From CAKOSP01 sp044432745 (GTDB lineage Bacteria; Bacillota_I; Bacilli_A; RF39; UBA660), in the NCBI GenBank assembly GCA_044432745.1, contig JAWXUH010000002.1:1-64000 (forward strand): DNA of 64,000 nucleotides, written 5' to 3'. Shown here one piece after another: positions 16,040-25,092 of the stretch; positions within the stretch are counted from its first letter, which is position 1; each line of letters begins with the position of its first letter. Below the pieces are notes generated by a model that ran no database searches, had not been told where the DNA came from, and worked only from the letters and a program-made list of their open reading frames with translations. The position numbers and the translations under genes were made by a program.

Positions 16040-17017
16040 ATGAAAATTGGAAATATAGTTTTAGACAATAACATTATTGTTGCTCCTATGGCAGGTATCA
16101 CAAACACATCATATCGTAAAATATGTAAAGAAATGGGTGCAGGTTTAATTGTAGCTGAAATGGTTTCTGACAAGGCGATATGTTACGAAAATAAAAAAAC
16201 TTTTGATTTACTTAAAGTATGTGATTATGAAAGACCTATTTCTCAGCAAATATTTGGGAGTGATGTTGATACTTTTGTAGAAGCTACTAAAAAAATATTA
16301 TCAATAATGAAACCAGATATTATTGATATAAATATGGGATGTCCAGTTCCGAAAGTTGCTGTACGTGCACAAGCAGGAAGTTCACTTTTAAAGAATCCTG
16401 ATAAAGTATTTGAAATTGTATCAGCTGTAGTTGAAGTATCTACTGTACCTGTAACAGTAAAAATTAGATCTGGGTGGGATAAATCTAGTATAAATGCAGT
16501 AGAAATAGCGAAGGTATGTCAAAAAGCTGGGGCAAGTGCTATAGCAGTTCATGCTAGAACAAGAGCTCAAGGTTATGAAGGTAAGGCAGATTGGAATATA
16601 ATTAAGGATGTAGTAGAAGCAGTAACTATACCGGTTATTGGTAATGGTGATGTAACTAGTTGTTATGATGCAAAAAGAATGTTAGAAGAAACAGGTTGTG
16701 CTGGTGTAATGATTGGTAGGGGACTACTTGGAAATCCTTGGTTAGTAAGAGATTGTGTTAAATTTTTAGAATCTGGAGAAGAGCCAAGTATCATAGACAA
16801 TTTAACTAAGTTTAAAATGATGAAAAAACATTTAGATTATATATATGAGGATAAGTCAGAAAGAGAAGCTACATTAGAGATGCGTAGTAATTTGATGTAT
16901 TATTTAAAAGGAATGCAAAATACAAAATCTTTTAAAAATTCTATAGTAAAATGTAGCAATAAAGATGATTATATAAAATTAATAGAAGAGTACGAGACTC
17001 TTGAAAGGAATACATAA
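16040..17017 (+). CDS. dusB: tRNA-dihydrouridine synthase (DusB type)
   Basis: Flavin enzyme reducing uridines of the tRNA D-loop to dihydrouridine with NAD(P)H. 325 residues, full length. Landmarks: VAPMAGITNTSYRKICKEMG at the FMN site, AEMVSDKA, QIFGSD, DINMGCPVPKV with the catalytic Cys, VKIRSGWD, HARTR, GNGDV and GRGLLGNPW. The NMGCP-x-x-K motif and downstream order fit the DusB group usual in Firmicutes. Start ATG 16040 follows CGAGGAAG. It is followed by the 17047 gene about 30 bases downstream with no terminator visible. Confidence 0.95.
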   Translation: MKIGNIVLDNNIIVAPMAGITNTSYRKICKEMGAGLIVAEMVSDKAICYENKKTFDLLKVCDYERPISQQIFGSDVDTFVEATKKILSIMKPDIIDINMGCPVPKVAVRAQAGSSLLKNPDKVFEIVSAVVEVSTVPVTVKIRSGWDKSSINAVEIAKVCQKAGASAIAVHARTRAQGYEGKADWNIIKDVVEAVTIPVIGNGDVTSCYDAKRMLEETGCAGVMIGRGLLGNPWLVRDCVKFLESGEEPSIIDNLTKFKMMKKHLDYIYEDKSEREATLEMRSNLMYYLKGMQNTKSFKNSIVKCSNKDDYIKLIEEYETLERNT

Positions 17018-17046
17018 TTATTGTATAATTATGTTGGGTGATGAAT

Positions 17047-17511
17047 GTGAAAAAAATTCAAAGATTTTTCAGAAATAATATGATAGTTATATTATTAACT
17101 TCAATAATTTTTATTTGTTTGGGGTTAATTGGATATGTAGCTATTACACATTTTTTTGGTGGTAGTGAAACAGTATATGGTGATAGATTAGATACTACTG
17201 GAGATTATGACTTTTCTGTAGAAGAAATAGAAGAATTAATAAATGAAGATGAAGATATAGTGTCTTCTTCAGTAAAAATACATGGAAAAGTTTTATATGT
17301 GACTATACATAATGATGAAGGTATTAGTTTATCTTCAGCAAAGAAAAAAGCTAAAGCTAGTTTATCTTTCTTTGAGGAAGAATTACTTAATTATTATGAT
17401 TGTAATTACATAATCCATGGAGATGAATTTACTCTTATGGGATACAAAAATTCTGAGAGTTCTAGTATTGTTTGGAACAATAATACTAAATTTGAGGTCG
17501 AAAGTGAGTAG
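17047..17511 (+). CDS. Single-pass membrane protein, unknown
   Basis: 155 residues from GTG 17047 (ribosome site GGGTGA five bases upstream; GTG 17038 and ATG 17041 lie within or next to that site). A short basic N-terminus precedes one membrane helix (about 12-35); the rest is a small extracytoplasmic domain with the pattern FSVEEIEELINEDED, VKIHGKVLYVTIHND, and SSAKKKAKASLSFF, suggesting an alpha-beta fold. No Cys pairing or catalytic motif stands out. Two bases separate it from the degenerate GGDEF gene, so the two are probably cotranslated; it might be an accessory of that sensor (inference). Confidence 0.7.
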   Translation: MKKIQRFFRNNMIVILLTSIIFICLGLIGYVAITHFFGGSETVYGDRLDTTGDYDFSVEEIEELINEDEDIVSSSVKIHGKVLYVTIHNDEGISLSSAKKKAKASLSFFEEELLNYYDCNYIIHGDEFTLMGYKNSESSSIVWNNNTKFEVESE

Positions 17512-17513
17512 TT

Positions 17514-19520
17514 ATGAAAAAAAATATAGAAAGATATAAAAATTTAATTATTGTTATAATAGGTGTATTAATTTGTTCAATATGTGTATACATAGGATAT
17601 AATTTATTTATAAACGAAAATGCACTTACAATAGAAGAAAAAACTTGGATAGATGACAACGTTAATGCTGCATTAAATGTAAATATTGTTAATGATGTTA
17701 ATATTTTTGGTAATAATGCAACTGGTGTGTTTTATGATTTTTTAGAGGATTTTTCAAGCGATTATAAACTTAATATAAATCATGTTACATACAAAATGGG
17801 TGATAGTACTTCATCTATTACTCTTGGAGTAAAAACAGAACTTGAAGAAACTGATGTTGTATTCTTTACAGATCATTATGTGTTAGTTTCAAATACTGAT
17901 GATGTTATAGCAGATTATACTGATTTAGATAGTTTAAAAATAGGAAGTTCAAAAGAAGATAGTTTTATAGATTCGATTTTTGATCCTAAATTAACTTCAT
18001 ATTCTGATTATGAGTCTTTATTAAAAGCATTTGAGGATGGTAAAATTAATTATATTTTACTTCCTAGATATCTTTATGCAGATTATATTATTGAAAATGA
18101 TTTGACTATTTCATATCATATAAACGAACTTGAATATTATTATGTACTTGAAACAGATGATTCTACATTATCAAGTGTTATGAAAAAATACTTTAAGGGT
18201 ATTTGGTCAAAAGATTTTTATGAATCATTCATGGAAAATCAATTTGATTTATTCGTGTCTTCTTTACAATTAACAGAATCTCAAGTTGATTCTTTAACTA
18301 GAGTAGATTATGTTTATGGATTTACTGAAAATAGTCCATATGAAGTTATTTCATCAGGTAATTTTGGTGGAATAACTGCAACATTATTAAGTGCATTTTC
18401 TGAATTTAGTGACGCTGAGTTTGAATTTGTAAAATATAATACATATGATGAGTTAGTTAATGGAATAAAAAATGGTAATGTAGATGTATTTTTAAATAAA
18501 TACAACATTACAGGTGATTTTAGCGAAACTGAAAATGGTTTTATGGAGGATTACTACATAGTAGCAAATAAAACTAATTTTACAGTTATTAATTCTTTAA
18601 ATGGATTAAAAGGTAAAACTGTTTATGTTGAAGCTAACACTAAAATTCATTCTTATTTAAATACAGTTAATGATATAGATGTAGTTACATATAAGAGTGA
18701 ATCTGAATTATTTAAATTAAATAATGAAGATGCTTTAATAATTATAGATTCTAATGCTTTTGATTTTTACATATTAAGTGATTTAGACAATTACAATGTT
18801 AGATATACGTTTAATCCATCTTTATTAACAAGCTATGCTGTTGCTAGTGATGAGGTATTATATATTTTACTTGATCAATTTATTAAATTTGCTGATAACG
18901 AAGAATTAATTATTCAAGGTATTAATAATCATTTTAAAACTATTTCAATAGGTATGATACTTGCAACTCTTGCAAAATATATATTATTATTTATTTTAAT
19001 ATGTATATTCATAATTATGGTAATAATTAGAAAATCTAAAAAAATTCAATTAACAAGAAAAATTAAAAAAGATGATAAACTTAAATATATTGATCAATTA
19101 ACAAGTTTAAAAAATAGAAATTATTTTAATGATTCTCAAGAGTCTTGGAATAACAATACAATATATCCACAATCTGTAATATTAATAGATTTAAATAAAA
19201 TCCAAAAGATTAATGATCAGTTTGGTTATACAGAAGGGGATAATCAAATTAAAGCGTTTGCTAATGCTTTAATTAAAACACAATTAGATAATAGTGAAAT
19301 AATGAGAACAGATGGTAACGAATTTATTATTTATCTAATAGGATATAGTCAAAAACAAATTGTTAACTATATTCATAAATTAAACAAAGAAGTTGAAAAA
19401 CTTCCATATAAAGAAGGTGCTAAGTTCGGATACGATATGATTGTAGATGATCTTAAAACTGTAGAAGATTGTTTAAATGACGCTGCTAATGATATGTTAG
19501 AGAAAAATAAGAATGATTAA
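17514..19520 (+). CDS. Membrane sensor: extracytoplasmic binding domains plus degenerate GGDEF
   Basis: 668 residues. N-terminal membrane helix (about 9-30), then ~440 extracytoplasmic residues that look like two consecutive solute-binding-type (SBP family 3-like) lobes (for example LDSLKIGSSKEDSF and LNGLKGKTVYVEANTK), a second helix (about 484-504) and a C-terminal GGDEF-family domain (IDQLTSLKNRNYF, VILIDLNKIQKINDQFGYTEGD). The signature reads RTDGNEF: DGNEF at residues 600-604 instead of GGDEF, so two positions are changed, including the metal/substrate Asp. It may therefore bind nucleotide or signal by dimerisation rather than make cyclic-di-GMP. No EAL domain is present. It overlaps yihY by eight bases. 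Confidence 0.8.
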   Translation: MKKNIERYKNLIIVIIGVLICSICVYIGYNLFINENALTIEEKTWIDDNVNAALNVNIVNDVNIFGNNATGVFYDFLEDFSSDYKLNINHVTYKMGDSTSSITLGVKTELEETDVVFFTDHYVLVSNTDDVIADYTDLDSLKIGSSKEDSFIDSIFDPKLTSYSDYESLLKAFEDGKINYILLPRYLYADYIIENDLTISYHINELEYYYVLETDDSTLSSVMKKYFKGIWSKDFYESFMENQFDLFVSSLQLTESQVDSLTRVDYVYGFTENSPYEVISSGNFGGITATLLSAFSEFSDAEFEFVKYNTYDELVNGIKNGNVDVFLNKYNITGDFSETENGFMEDYYIVANKTNFTVINSLNGLKGKTVYVEANTKIHSYLNTVNDIDVVTYKSESELFKLNNEDALIIIDSNAFDFYILSDLDNYNVRYTFNPSLLTSYAVASDEVLYILLDQFIKFADNEELIIQGINNHFKTISIGMILATLAKYILLFILICIFIIMVIIRKSKKIQLTRKIKKDDKLKYIDQLTSLKNRNYFNDSQESWNNNTIYPQSVILIDLNKIQKINDQFGYTEGDNQIKAFANALIKTQLDNSEIMRTDGNEFIIYLIGYSQKQIVNYIHKLNKEVEKLPYKEGAKFGYDMIVDDLKTVEDCLNDAANDMLEKNKND

Positions 19521-20343
19521 TTATGTAAAGAAAATATATGAAAATTTTGATAGGATAATAAGAAGACCTGAGATGGCTATCCTTCCAGGTCAACTTGCTT
19601 ATTTTTTAGTAGTAGCTATTATACCAACAGTAACACTTTTATCTTTAGGTGCAACATTTTTAAACCTATCGACAGAAGCAATATTTACTTTCTTTTCTAA
19701 CTCTTTTTCTCCAGATGTTGCAAATTTAATTTTGTCCGCTGAAGTTGGTTTAGTAGAAGATAGTTATTTTGCAGGTTTTATTATACTTGCTGGTTACTAT
19801 GTATCTTCTAATGGGGCATGCTCTATTATAGTTACTTCAAATACAATTTATGGTATTAAAAATAAAGGTTATATAAAAAGACATTTAAAAGCCTTTTTAA
19901 TGATACTTATATTATTGTTTCTATTAATATTAATGTTATTTGTTCCAATGTTTGGTGATAAAATAATTTTATTTTTACAGGAGACAAGTAATAGTGTAGC
20001 TTTTACTAATAATGTTATATTATTGTTTGCTATTTTAAAAGGTCCATTATTTTGGTTTATATTATTTTGTTTTATAAAACTAATCTACGTTATGGCACCA
20101 GATAAAAAAATAGAGTATAGGAACACAAATGTAGGTGCTTTATTTACTACTGTAAGTTGGATTATAGTTTCGTATGTATATTCTATATATATAAATAATT
20201 TTGCTAATTATTCTGAATTATACGGTAATTTGGCAAACTTAATAGTTATAATGCTTTGGTTTTATTTTTTAGCATATTGTTTTACAATTGGCCTTGCTTT
20301 AAATTATAATATAGAAGAAGATAAGAATTTAAAAAAAGAATGA
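19513..20343 (+). CDS. YihY/BrkB family membrane protein
   Basis: 276 residues with about six membrane helices, matching the YihY/virulence factor BrkB family: an N-terminal amphipathic stretch, the motif AILPGQLAYFLVVAIIPTVTLLS, a central region with PDKKIEYRNTNVGALFTT, and a final NYSELYGNLANLIVIMLWFY. Family members are integral membrane proteins of unsettled function despite the old ribonuclease BN label. It begins inside the last codons of the sensor gene (eight-base overlap), indicating coupling. Its TGA stop lies within the bidirectional terminator shared with the PilB gene. Confidence 0.9.
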   Translation: MINYVKKIYENFDRIIRRPEMAILPGQLAYFLVVAIIPTVTLLSLGATFLNLSTEAIFTFFSNSFSPDVANLILSAEVGLVEDSYFAGFIILAGYYVSSNGACSIIVTSNTIYGIKNKGYIKRHLKAFLMILILLFLLILMLFVPMFGDKIILFLQETSNSVAFTNNVILLFAILKGPLFWFILFCFIKLIYVMAPDKKIEYRNTNVGALFTTVSWIIVSYVYSIYINNFANYSELYGNLANLIVIMLWFYFLAYCFTIGLALNYNIEEDKNLKKE

Positions 20344-20359
20344 CATAAGTCATTCTTTT
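20334..20359. terminator. Bidirectional terminator between yihY and the PilB/GspE gene
   Basis: Perfect 11-pair stem (20334-20344 with 20349-20359), loop ATAA, with A and T tracts on both sides serving both strands. Confidence 0.85.
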
Positions 20360-21791
20360 ATAATGTTTCAACATCAGTAGGCATTACTTCTGCAACAGGT
20401 GCTACCATTTGATCAGGAAGAGGGCTTACTTCAAGAGTATCGGTCATACTATCAATTGTATCTATCGTTTCTATAGATTGAACAGTAGTATCAGTAGGAG
20501 TAGCTACTTGAGTTACTTCAAGAGTATCTTCTTCAAATAATGTATCTTCTACTATTGGATTTCCTAGGAAAGCATCCTTAAGTTCTGTTGATTCATCTTT
20601 TAAATCATCAACTACATCTATAATTCTATATATTTCATCTAACGATGTAAGACCTGCAGCAACTTTTTCTAAACCATCTTGTAATAATGTTGTCATTTCT
20701 GGACTGTTATAAACTGTGTCTCTCAAATTAGATTTATCTGCTCCTTTAGCAAGATCATCTCTAATATCTTGATCTATAACTAGTACTTCGTGTATTGATA
20801 CACGACCTTTGTATCCGTTTACGCATTGGTCACAACCACAAGGTATATATATTTCATTCATATCATAATTAGTTACTATTTTAAATAATTTTTTTTCTTG
20901 TTCTGTAAGTGCCCTAGGTTGTCTACAGTGTGGGCATAATTTCTTAGTTAATCTTTGTGCAATTATACCAGATATAGCAGTACCTAATAAATATCTTTCA
21001 ACGTTCATATCAAGTAAACGTTCAATTGTATTTAAAGCACTATTAGTATGTATTGTAGATAATACTAAATGTCCTGTAATTGATGCTCTAACTGCTATTC
21101 TAGCAGTTTCGTCATCACGCATTTCCCCAATCATTATTATATCGGGGTCTTGTCGTAATATACTTCTTAGAGTACTTGCAAAGGTTAATCCAATTTCACT
21201 CATTACTTGAACCTGATTGATTCCATCAACTTTCATTTCTATTGGATCTTCTACTGTTATTATATTTCTTGATTCAGTATTTAGTTCTTGTAGCATAGAG
21301 TAAACAGTTGTCGATTTACCAGTTCCTGTTGCACCTGATACTAAGATAATTCCATTTGGAAGTGAGATTAACTTTTTAATTTTTTGAAAGTTATTAGGAG
21401 AGAATCCTAGAGAATCTAAACCACTTGATGACATTTCATAATCTAAAATACGTATAACTATTTTTTCACCAAAAGCAATAGGTAAGCTAGATACACGTAA
21501 ATCTAGAGAAGCTTTTTTTCCAAGATTCTTAATTGCTCCATCTTGAGGAAGTCTCATCTCTGTAATATTCATACCACTAATTATTTTTATTCTAGTAATT
21601 AGATTTTTTTTAACTACTTCTGGTACTGTAGCATACTTTCTTAATTCACCATCTACTCTTACTCTTACATTTAATGCTTCAGGAGTAGGATCAAAGTGAA
21701 TATCTGATGCTCTAAGTGCTATAGCATCTAATAAAATTTCATCCACAATTTCAACTACAGGCTTATTAGCATAATCGTATTCTTTAAACAT
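20358..21791 (-). CDS. PilB/GspE-type secretion or pilus assembly ATPase
   Basis: 477 residues. Hexameric ATPase powering assembly of type IV pili, type II secretion or competence pili at the inner face of the membrane. Landmarks: ASDIHFDPTPEALNVRVRVDGELR (N2 domain), Walker A GATGTGKSTT, the Asp box VEDPIE, Walker B IIMIGEMRDDETA, the His box GHLVLSTIHTN, and a four-Cys zinc element (CPHCRQP, CGCDQC). The N1 domain of long GspE proteins is missing, as in ComGA/short PilB. The C-terminal ~85 residues are acidic and Thr/Val-rich, an unusual tail. Ribosome site AGAGGG precedes the ATG. No pilin or PilC gene is adjacent; a pilin-like gene lies 16.6 kb away at 38426. Confidence 0.93.
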   Translation of the reverse strand: MFKEYDYANKPVVEIVDEILLDAIALRASDIHFDPTPEALNVRVRVDGELRKYATVPEVVKKNLITRIKIISGMNITEMRLPQDGAIKNLGKKASLDLRVSSLPIAFGEKIVIRILDYEMSSSGLDSLGFSPNNFQKIKKLISLPNGIILVSGATGTGKSTTVYSMLQELNTESRNIITVEDPIEMKVDGINQVQVMSEIGLTFASTLRSILRQDPDIIMIGEMRDDETARIAVRASITGHLVLSTIHTNSALNTIERLLDMNVERYLLGTAISGIIAQRLTKKLCPHCRQPRALTEQEKKLFKIVTNYDMNEIYIPCGCDQCVNGYKGRVSIHEVLVIDQDIRDDLAKGADKSNLRDTVYNSPEMTTLLQDGLEKVAAGLTSLDEIYRIIDVVDDLKDESTELKDAFLGNPIVEDTLFEEDTLEVTQVATPTDTTVQSIETIDTIDSMTDTLEVSPLPDQMVAPVAEVMPTDVETL

Positions 21792-21939
21792 ATTTTGTTC
21801 CCTCTATTCTTATTAATAATTATACAATATTTGGTTTTAATAAACAATAAAAAAATAAAAAAACAAAAAAAAATATCACATTTATTGACACTCTTAATAA
21901 TTTATTATACAATTTAAAATGTAAGGAAAAAGGTGGAAT

Positions 21940-22968
21940 ATGAAAAGTTTATGTTTAGGTCAATCATCTTATGAAATTAATACAATTTTTGATGAATTTA
22001 TTGTAGAAAATAATTATTATGATAAATGTGACAAAATAGAAAATGGGGGAGGTAAAGCTGCTAATGCTGCTTGCCTACTTGGTAAATGGGGTGTTGAATC
22101 TTATTTAAGTACAGCAGTAGGATCAGATTCTAATGGAGATAAAATAAAAAATGAATTAGAACTTAGTACTGTTAAATCTGAATTTGTAGAAAGTAACTTT
22201 GATAAAGATACTACATTAGAATTTTCTATAATAAATAAAAAGATTGGTTCTAAAACTTCTATAGTTATGACATCAGAAGATAAGATGGCAAGAGTTAAGA
22301 AAACAGAACTTGCTATAGAACCAGATATTATAGTGATAGATGGATCTGAGTATCCAGTGTCAGCAAGAACTCTTAATAGATTTCCAAACGTAACTTCTAT
22401 TATGATTGCCGATCAAGTTTCAAGTGAGGTATGTGAATTATCTAAATATTGTAGTTATATAGTATGTACTAAATCATTTGCAGAAGGTATTACTAAAATT
22501 AAAGCCAATTTTGGTGATTCAACAACTTTATTAAATTTATACAATGGAGTTAAGGGGAGATATCCTAGAAACGGAGTAATCATTCTTTTAGAAGATAAAG
22601 GAATTGTTTATGCAACTGAATCAGAAATTAAAGTTATGCCAAGTGTTAAAGTTGACTTTAAAGATACAGCAGGATCTGCTGAAGTTTTTAGTGCTTCACT
22701 AGCATATTCATTATTAAATAATCTTGATATGGAAAAAGCACTTACTTATTCAGTAATTGCTATGAGTATGTCACATTCAGTTTACGGTGGAAGAACATCT
22801 ATTCCATCACTTAATAACGTTGTAGCTTATTACAATTCTAAATTTGGTACAGGTAGTGCTGCTTCAGTAGCATCGGCTGCACCGACTCAATCACCAGCTG
22901 CAGTATCACCAACTGCACAAGTGCCAGTTACAAATAATCAAAATGACGTCCAATCTACACAGTCTTGA
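21940..22968 (+). CDS. PfkB/ribokinase-family protein with altered catalytic motif
   Basis: 342 residues. The N-terminal glycine motif (NGGGKAANAA), core strands and C-terminal signature region mark the PfkB sugar/nucleoside kinase family. However the signature D-T-x-G-A-G-D-x-F reads DTAGSAEVF (residues 242-250), so the catalytic base Asp is Glu248 and the anion-hole glycine is lost. Activity is doubtful; it could be a binding protein or a kinase with altered chemistry. The final ~40 residues are an Ala/Ser/Pro/Gln-rich disordered tail not found in ordinary PfkB proteins. Ribosome site AAGGTGG before ATG 21940. The downstream Smr gene starts within its last codons. Confidence 0.85.
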   Translation: MKSLCLGQSSYEINTIFDEFIVENNYYDKCDKIENGGGKAANAACLLGKWGVESYLSTAVGSDSNGDKIKNELELSTVKSEFVESNFDKDTTLEFSIINKKIGSKTSIVMTSEDKMARVKKTELAIEPDIIVIDGSEYPVSARTLNRFPNVTSIMIADQVSSEVCELSKYCSYIVCTKSFAEGITKIKANFGDSTTLLNLYNGVKGRYPRNGVIILLEDKGIVYATESEIKVMPSVKVDFKDTAGSAEVFSASLAYSLLNNLDMEKALTYSVIAMSMSHSVYGGRTSIPSLNNVVAYYNSKFGTGSAASVASAAPTQSPAAVSPTAQVPVTNNQNDVQSTQS

Positions 22969-23191
22969 TCTTCACGGTGAACAAAGTGTCTTTGTAGAAG
23001 TGTTAGTAAATGAGTTTGTTAATGACCATATCAAAATGAAAAATGATATGGTTGTTATCATTCATGGGAAGAGTACTAACATACTAACAAAGGAGGTTCA
23101 TAGGGTATTGTCGAGAAACAAAAGTGTAAGAAAATACAATTTAAATAACTGGAACTTAGGTGAAACTATCGTTTTTTTAAAAAAACAATAG
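22943..23191 (+). CDS. Stand-alone Smr (MutS2 C-terminal-type) domain
   Basis: 82 residues, only an Smr domain: LDLHG near the N-terminus and IIHGKSTNILTKEVHRVLSR in the middle, with a C-terminal GETIVFLKK. Smr domains are small nucleases acting on DNA or RNA; in MutS2 they nick branched DNA or take part in ribosome rescue. The family HGKGxG motif here reads HGKSTN, a notable change at the glycines. It overlaps the PfkB-like gene by 26 bases in another frame with no clear ribosome site, implying coupled translation. Two terminator hairpins follow. Confidence 0.82.
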   Translation: MTSNLHSLDLHGEQSVFVEVLVNEFVNDHIKMKNDMVVIIHGKSTNILTKEVHRVLSRNKSVRKYNLNNWNLGETIVFLKKQ

Positions 23192-23222
23192 TTTTTTAAT
23201 CCCTGTAATTACAGGGGTTTCT
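23163..23222 (+). terminator. Two consecutive terminator hairpins
   Basis: An A/T-rich hairpin overlapping the Smr stop (AAACTAT with ATAGTTT) is followed by CCCTGT-AATT-ACAGGG (23201-23216) and TTTCTTC. Confidence 0.7.
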
Positions 23223-23237
23223 TCAATAAAATGATAA

Positions 23238-23273
23238 AATTGTTACAAAAAAGTTGACAAACTTGTAACAATT
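23238..23273 (+). promoter_or_regulatory. Palindromic operator candidate around a -35 box
   Basis: AATTGTTACAA (23238-23248) is repeated inverted as TTGTAACAATT (23263-23273), a perfect 11-base inverted repeat with a 14-base spacer. The spacer contains the TTGACA -35 box at 23254-23259, so a bound dimer would block polymerase. Confidence 0.65.
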
Positions 23274-23283
23274 ATGCTATAAT
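23254..23283 (+). promoter_or_regulatory. Promoter of the 23309 gene
   Basis: TTGACA (23254-23259), 18 bases, TATAAT (23278-23283) with TGC extension: full consensus hexamers. Confidence 0.85.
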
Positions 23284-23308
23284 ATATTCATATCAGGGGG
23301 TAATAAAT

Positions 23309-23728
23309 ATGAAAGGATATTTTTTAGATTATATAGATGAGAATGAATTTAGGAAGTTAGAAAGAGCTTTGAAGAAGTATAACATGCTTGCTTTTAAGAA
23401 ATTAAACTTTGAATACTATCCAGCTCTTAGAAATGGAGAATTGATAGGAGAACTAATTTCAAAGAATTCTAGTAAAAAAACAGAAACTTATGAACTTAAA
23501 TTACCAAGTGAAAAGACTTTTGCTCAAATTCACGGTGATGTTAAATTAATATATACTGTTAATAAAAAAGATAAAATTGTTATTTTAGAAAAAATAACAC
23601 CAGAGGACATTCTACTTGAAGGTCATAGATCTGAACTTACTACTTATAAAGGAGTAATGATTTCTAAGACTAATAAAGAAAGAGAAATGTTTAAAATCGA
23701 TTTAATTAAAATGTTACAAGATAAATAA
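23309..23728 (+). CDS. Protein of unknown function with strong, operator-flanked promoter
   Basis: 139 residues, cytoplasmic, ribosome site CAGGGGG before ATG 23309. N-terminal helices (DENEFRKLERALKKYN) are followed by a mixed alpha-beta part with KLPSEKTFAQIHGDVKLIYTV and a helical, basic C-terminus. No helix-turn-helix is obvious, so self-repression through the palindrome at its promoter is unproven. I recognise no family. A single-gene unit between terminators; the consensus promoter implies strong expression when the operator is free. Confidence 0.7.
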   Translation: MKGYFLDYIDENEFRKLERALKKYNMLAFKKLNFEYYPALRNGELIGELISKNSSKKTETYELKLPSEKTFAQIHGDVKLIYTVNKKDKIVILEKITPEDILLEGHRSELTTYKGVMISKTNKEREMFKIDLIKMLQDK

Positions 23729-23746
23729 CATTTTTTTTATTGCATA

Positions 23747-23772
23747 AAAAAAAGGTTTATTAACCTTTTTTT
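23747..23772. terminator. Bidirectional terminator between the 23309 gene and the carboxypeptidase gene
   Basis: AAAAAAAGGTT (23747-23757), loop TATT, AACCTTTTTTT (23762-23772); usable on both strands. Confidence 0.8.
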
Positions 23773-24962
23773 ACTATTTTACATACAACACTTAAACATA
23801 CTAAGAACATTATTACTGATCCACATACTGTTAATATTAATTCTGTATGTGTTGCTATATATCCTTCAAAAGAATATTCTAGCGTTCCATCATATTCTAC
23901 GTCAATAGTATCTAATAAGTAATTTTTATAATATATATTTATTACTCCAATACTTTCTAGTGGAGTAGATGGGTTTATTGATTCAACACCAATAAATTCA
24001 TATTTATAATCACTTGTATTTTCAGCATATATATAATAATCATCTAAAGCTTTTATATTGTATTGTAATACTTTAGCATATTCAGCTGGAATATATGAAA
24101 TAAAATCATCTTTATCAAATAATGCAAGTTCTTTATATTTATTATCTACTAAACTATAAATATCTATAGAATCAAGAAGATGGTTCGCAGAATTAGATTT
24201 ACTTGCTCCGCATGTAATTAACATAAAGTTAGTTTCATCAAAGTATGATATTGAACCTAAACATAAACCAGCATTTGATGTATATCCAGTTTTGGCACCG
24301 ATTATATAATTATTTTCTATACCATTATTAGCCATTGCGTTACCATGTGTACTTCTTAATGTTACTTTAGTATCACTAGTAAGATATACTGATGTTGTAA
24401 ATATTTCATAAAATATTTCATTATCAATAGCATGTGATAATATATTATATATATCATACATAGTAGAGTAGTGATTCTCTTCATCAAGTCCGTGCGCGTT
24501 TACGAAGTTAGAATTTACTAATCCTAAATCGGTAGCTGTTTTATTCATAAGTTCTATCAAATCAAGATCTATTGTTTCAAAGTAATTAACAAGTGCATTT
24601 GCAGCATCTGCTCCACTTGGAAGCATTAATCCATATAATAGATCTTCTATTGTAAGTGTTTGTCCTACCCAGAATCCTGCTACTGATGCACCTAAAGCTG
24701 CTAAACCTTCTAAATCATCGCTTGTTATAGTTACTTTAGTATCTATATTATCAATATTATCTAAAACTGTAATAGCTGTAACTATTTTAGTTAAACTTGC
24801 AATACTGATTCTTTCATTCGATTTTTCTTCTAATATTATCTTATCTGTATCTAGATTGACCATTATATAATTACTAGATTCAACATCAAGTGCATATATA
24901 TTAATAGGTAATAATACAAATAATAATAGAAAAAAAGTCATTTTTTTCATTTTATTTATCAT
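23760..24962 (-). CDS. D-alanyl-D-alanine carboxypeptidase (S11, DacA/DacF-like)
   Basis: Trims the terminal D-Ala of peptidoglycan stem peptides. 400 residues: signal peptide at 1-~25, the S-x-x-K motif in SIASLTKIVTA, the second motif as PSGADAANAL (the usual SxN third position is Ala), HGLDEENHYS, and KTG in IGAKTGYTSNAG. A beta-rich C-terminal domain and a final membrane helix (about 370-395) with basic end anchor it; soluble PBP5-type proteins use an amphipathic helix instead. Start ATG 24962 has AGAGGTT upstream. It is transcribed alone on the minus strand. Confidence 0.92.
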   Translation of the reverse strand: MINKMKKMTFFLLLFVLLPINIYALDVESSNYIMVNLDTDKIILEEKSNERISIASLTKIVTAITVLDNIDNIDTKVTITSDDLEGLAALGASVAGFWVGQTLTIEDLLYGLMLPSGADAANALVNYFETIDLDLIELMNKTATDLGLVNSNFVNAHGLDEENHYSTMYDIYNILSHAIDNEIFYEIFTTSVYLTSDTKVTLRSTHGNAMANNGIENNYIIGAKTGYTSNAGLCLGSISYFDETNFMLITCGASKSNSANHLLDSIDIYSLVDNKYKELALFDKDDFISYIPAEYAKVLQYNIKALDDYYIYAENTSDYKYEFIGVESINPSTPLESIGVINIYYKNYLLDTIDVEYDGTLEYSFEGYIATHTELILTVCGSVIMFLVCLSVVCKIVKKG

Positions 24963-25052
24963 TTTTTAACCTCTTTTAAAGTATAACATGCTTGATTTTT
25001 GTTGTAAAGTACTATAAAAAATCAAAAAAATTGAAATATAGTTAAAAATTTG

Positions 25053-25081
25053 TTGCAACATTTATAATAGTTTGTTATAAT
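25053..25081 (+). promoter_or_regulatory. Promoter of the tRNA pair
   Basis: TTGCAA (25053-25058), 17 bases, TATAAT (25076-25081); transcription would start about four bases before the first tRNA. Confidence 0.6.
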
Positions 25082-25092
25082 TAATTTGCAGT

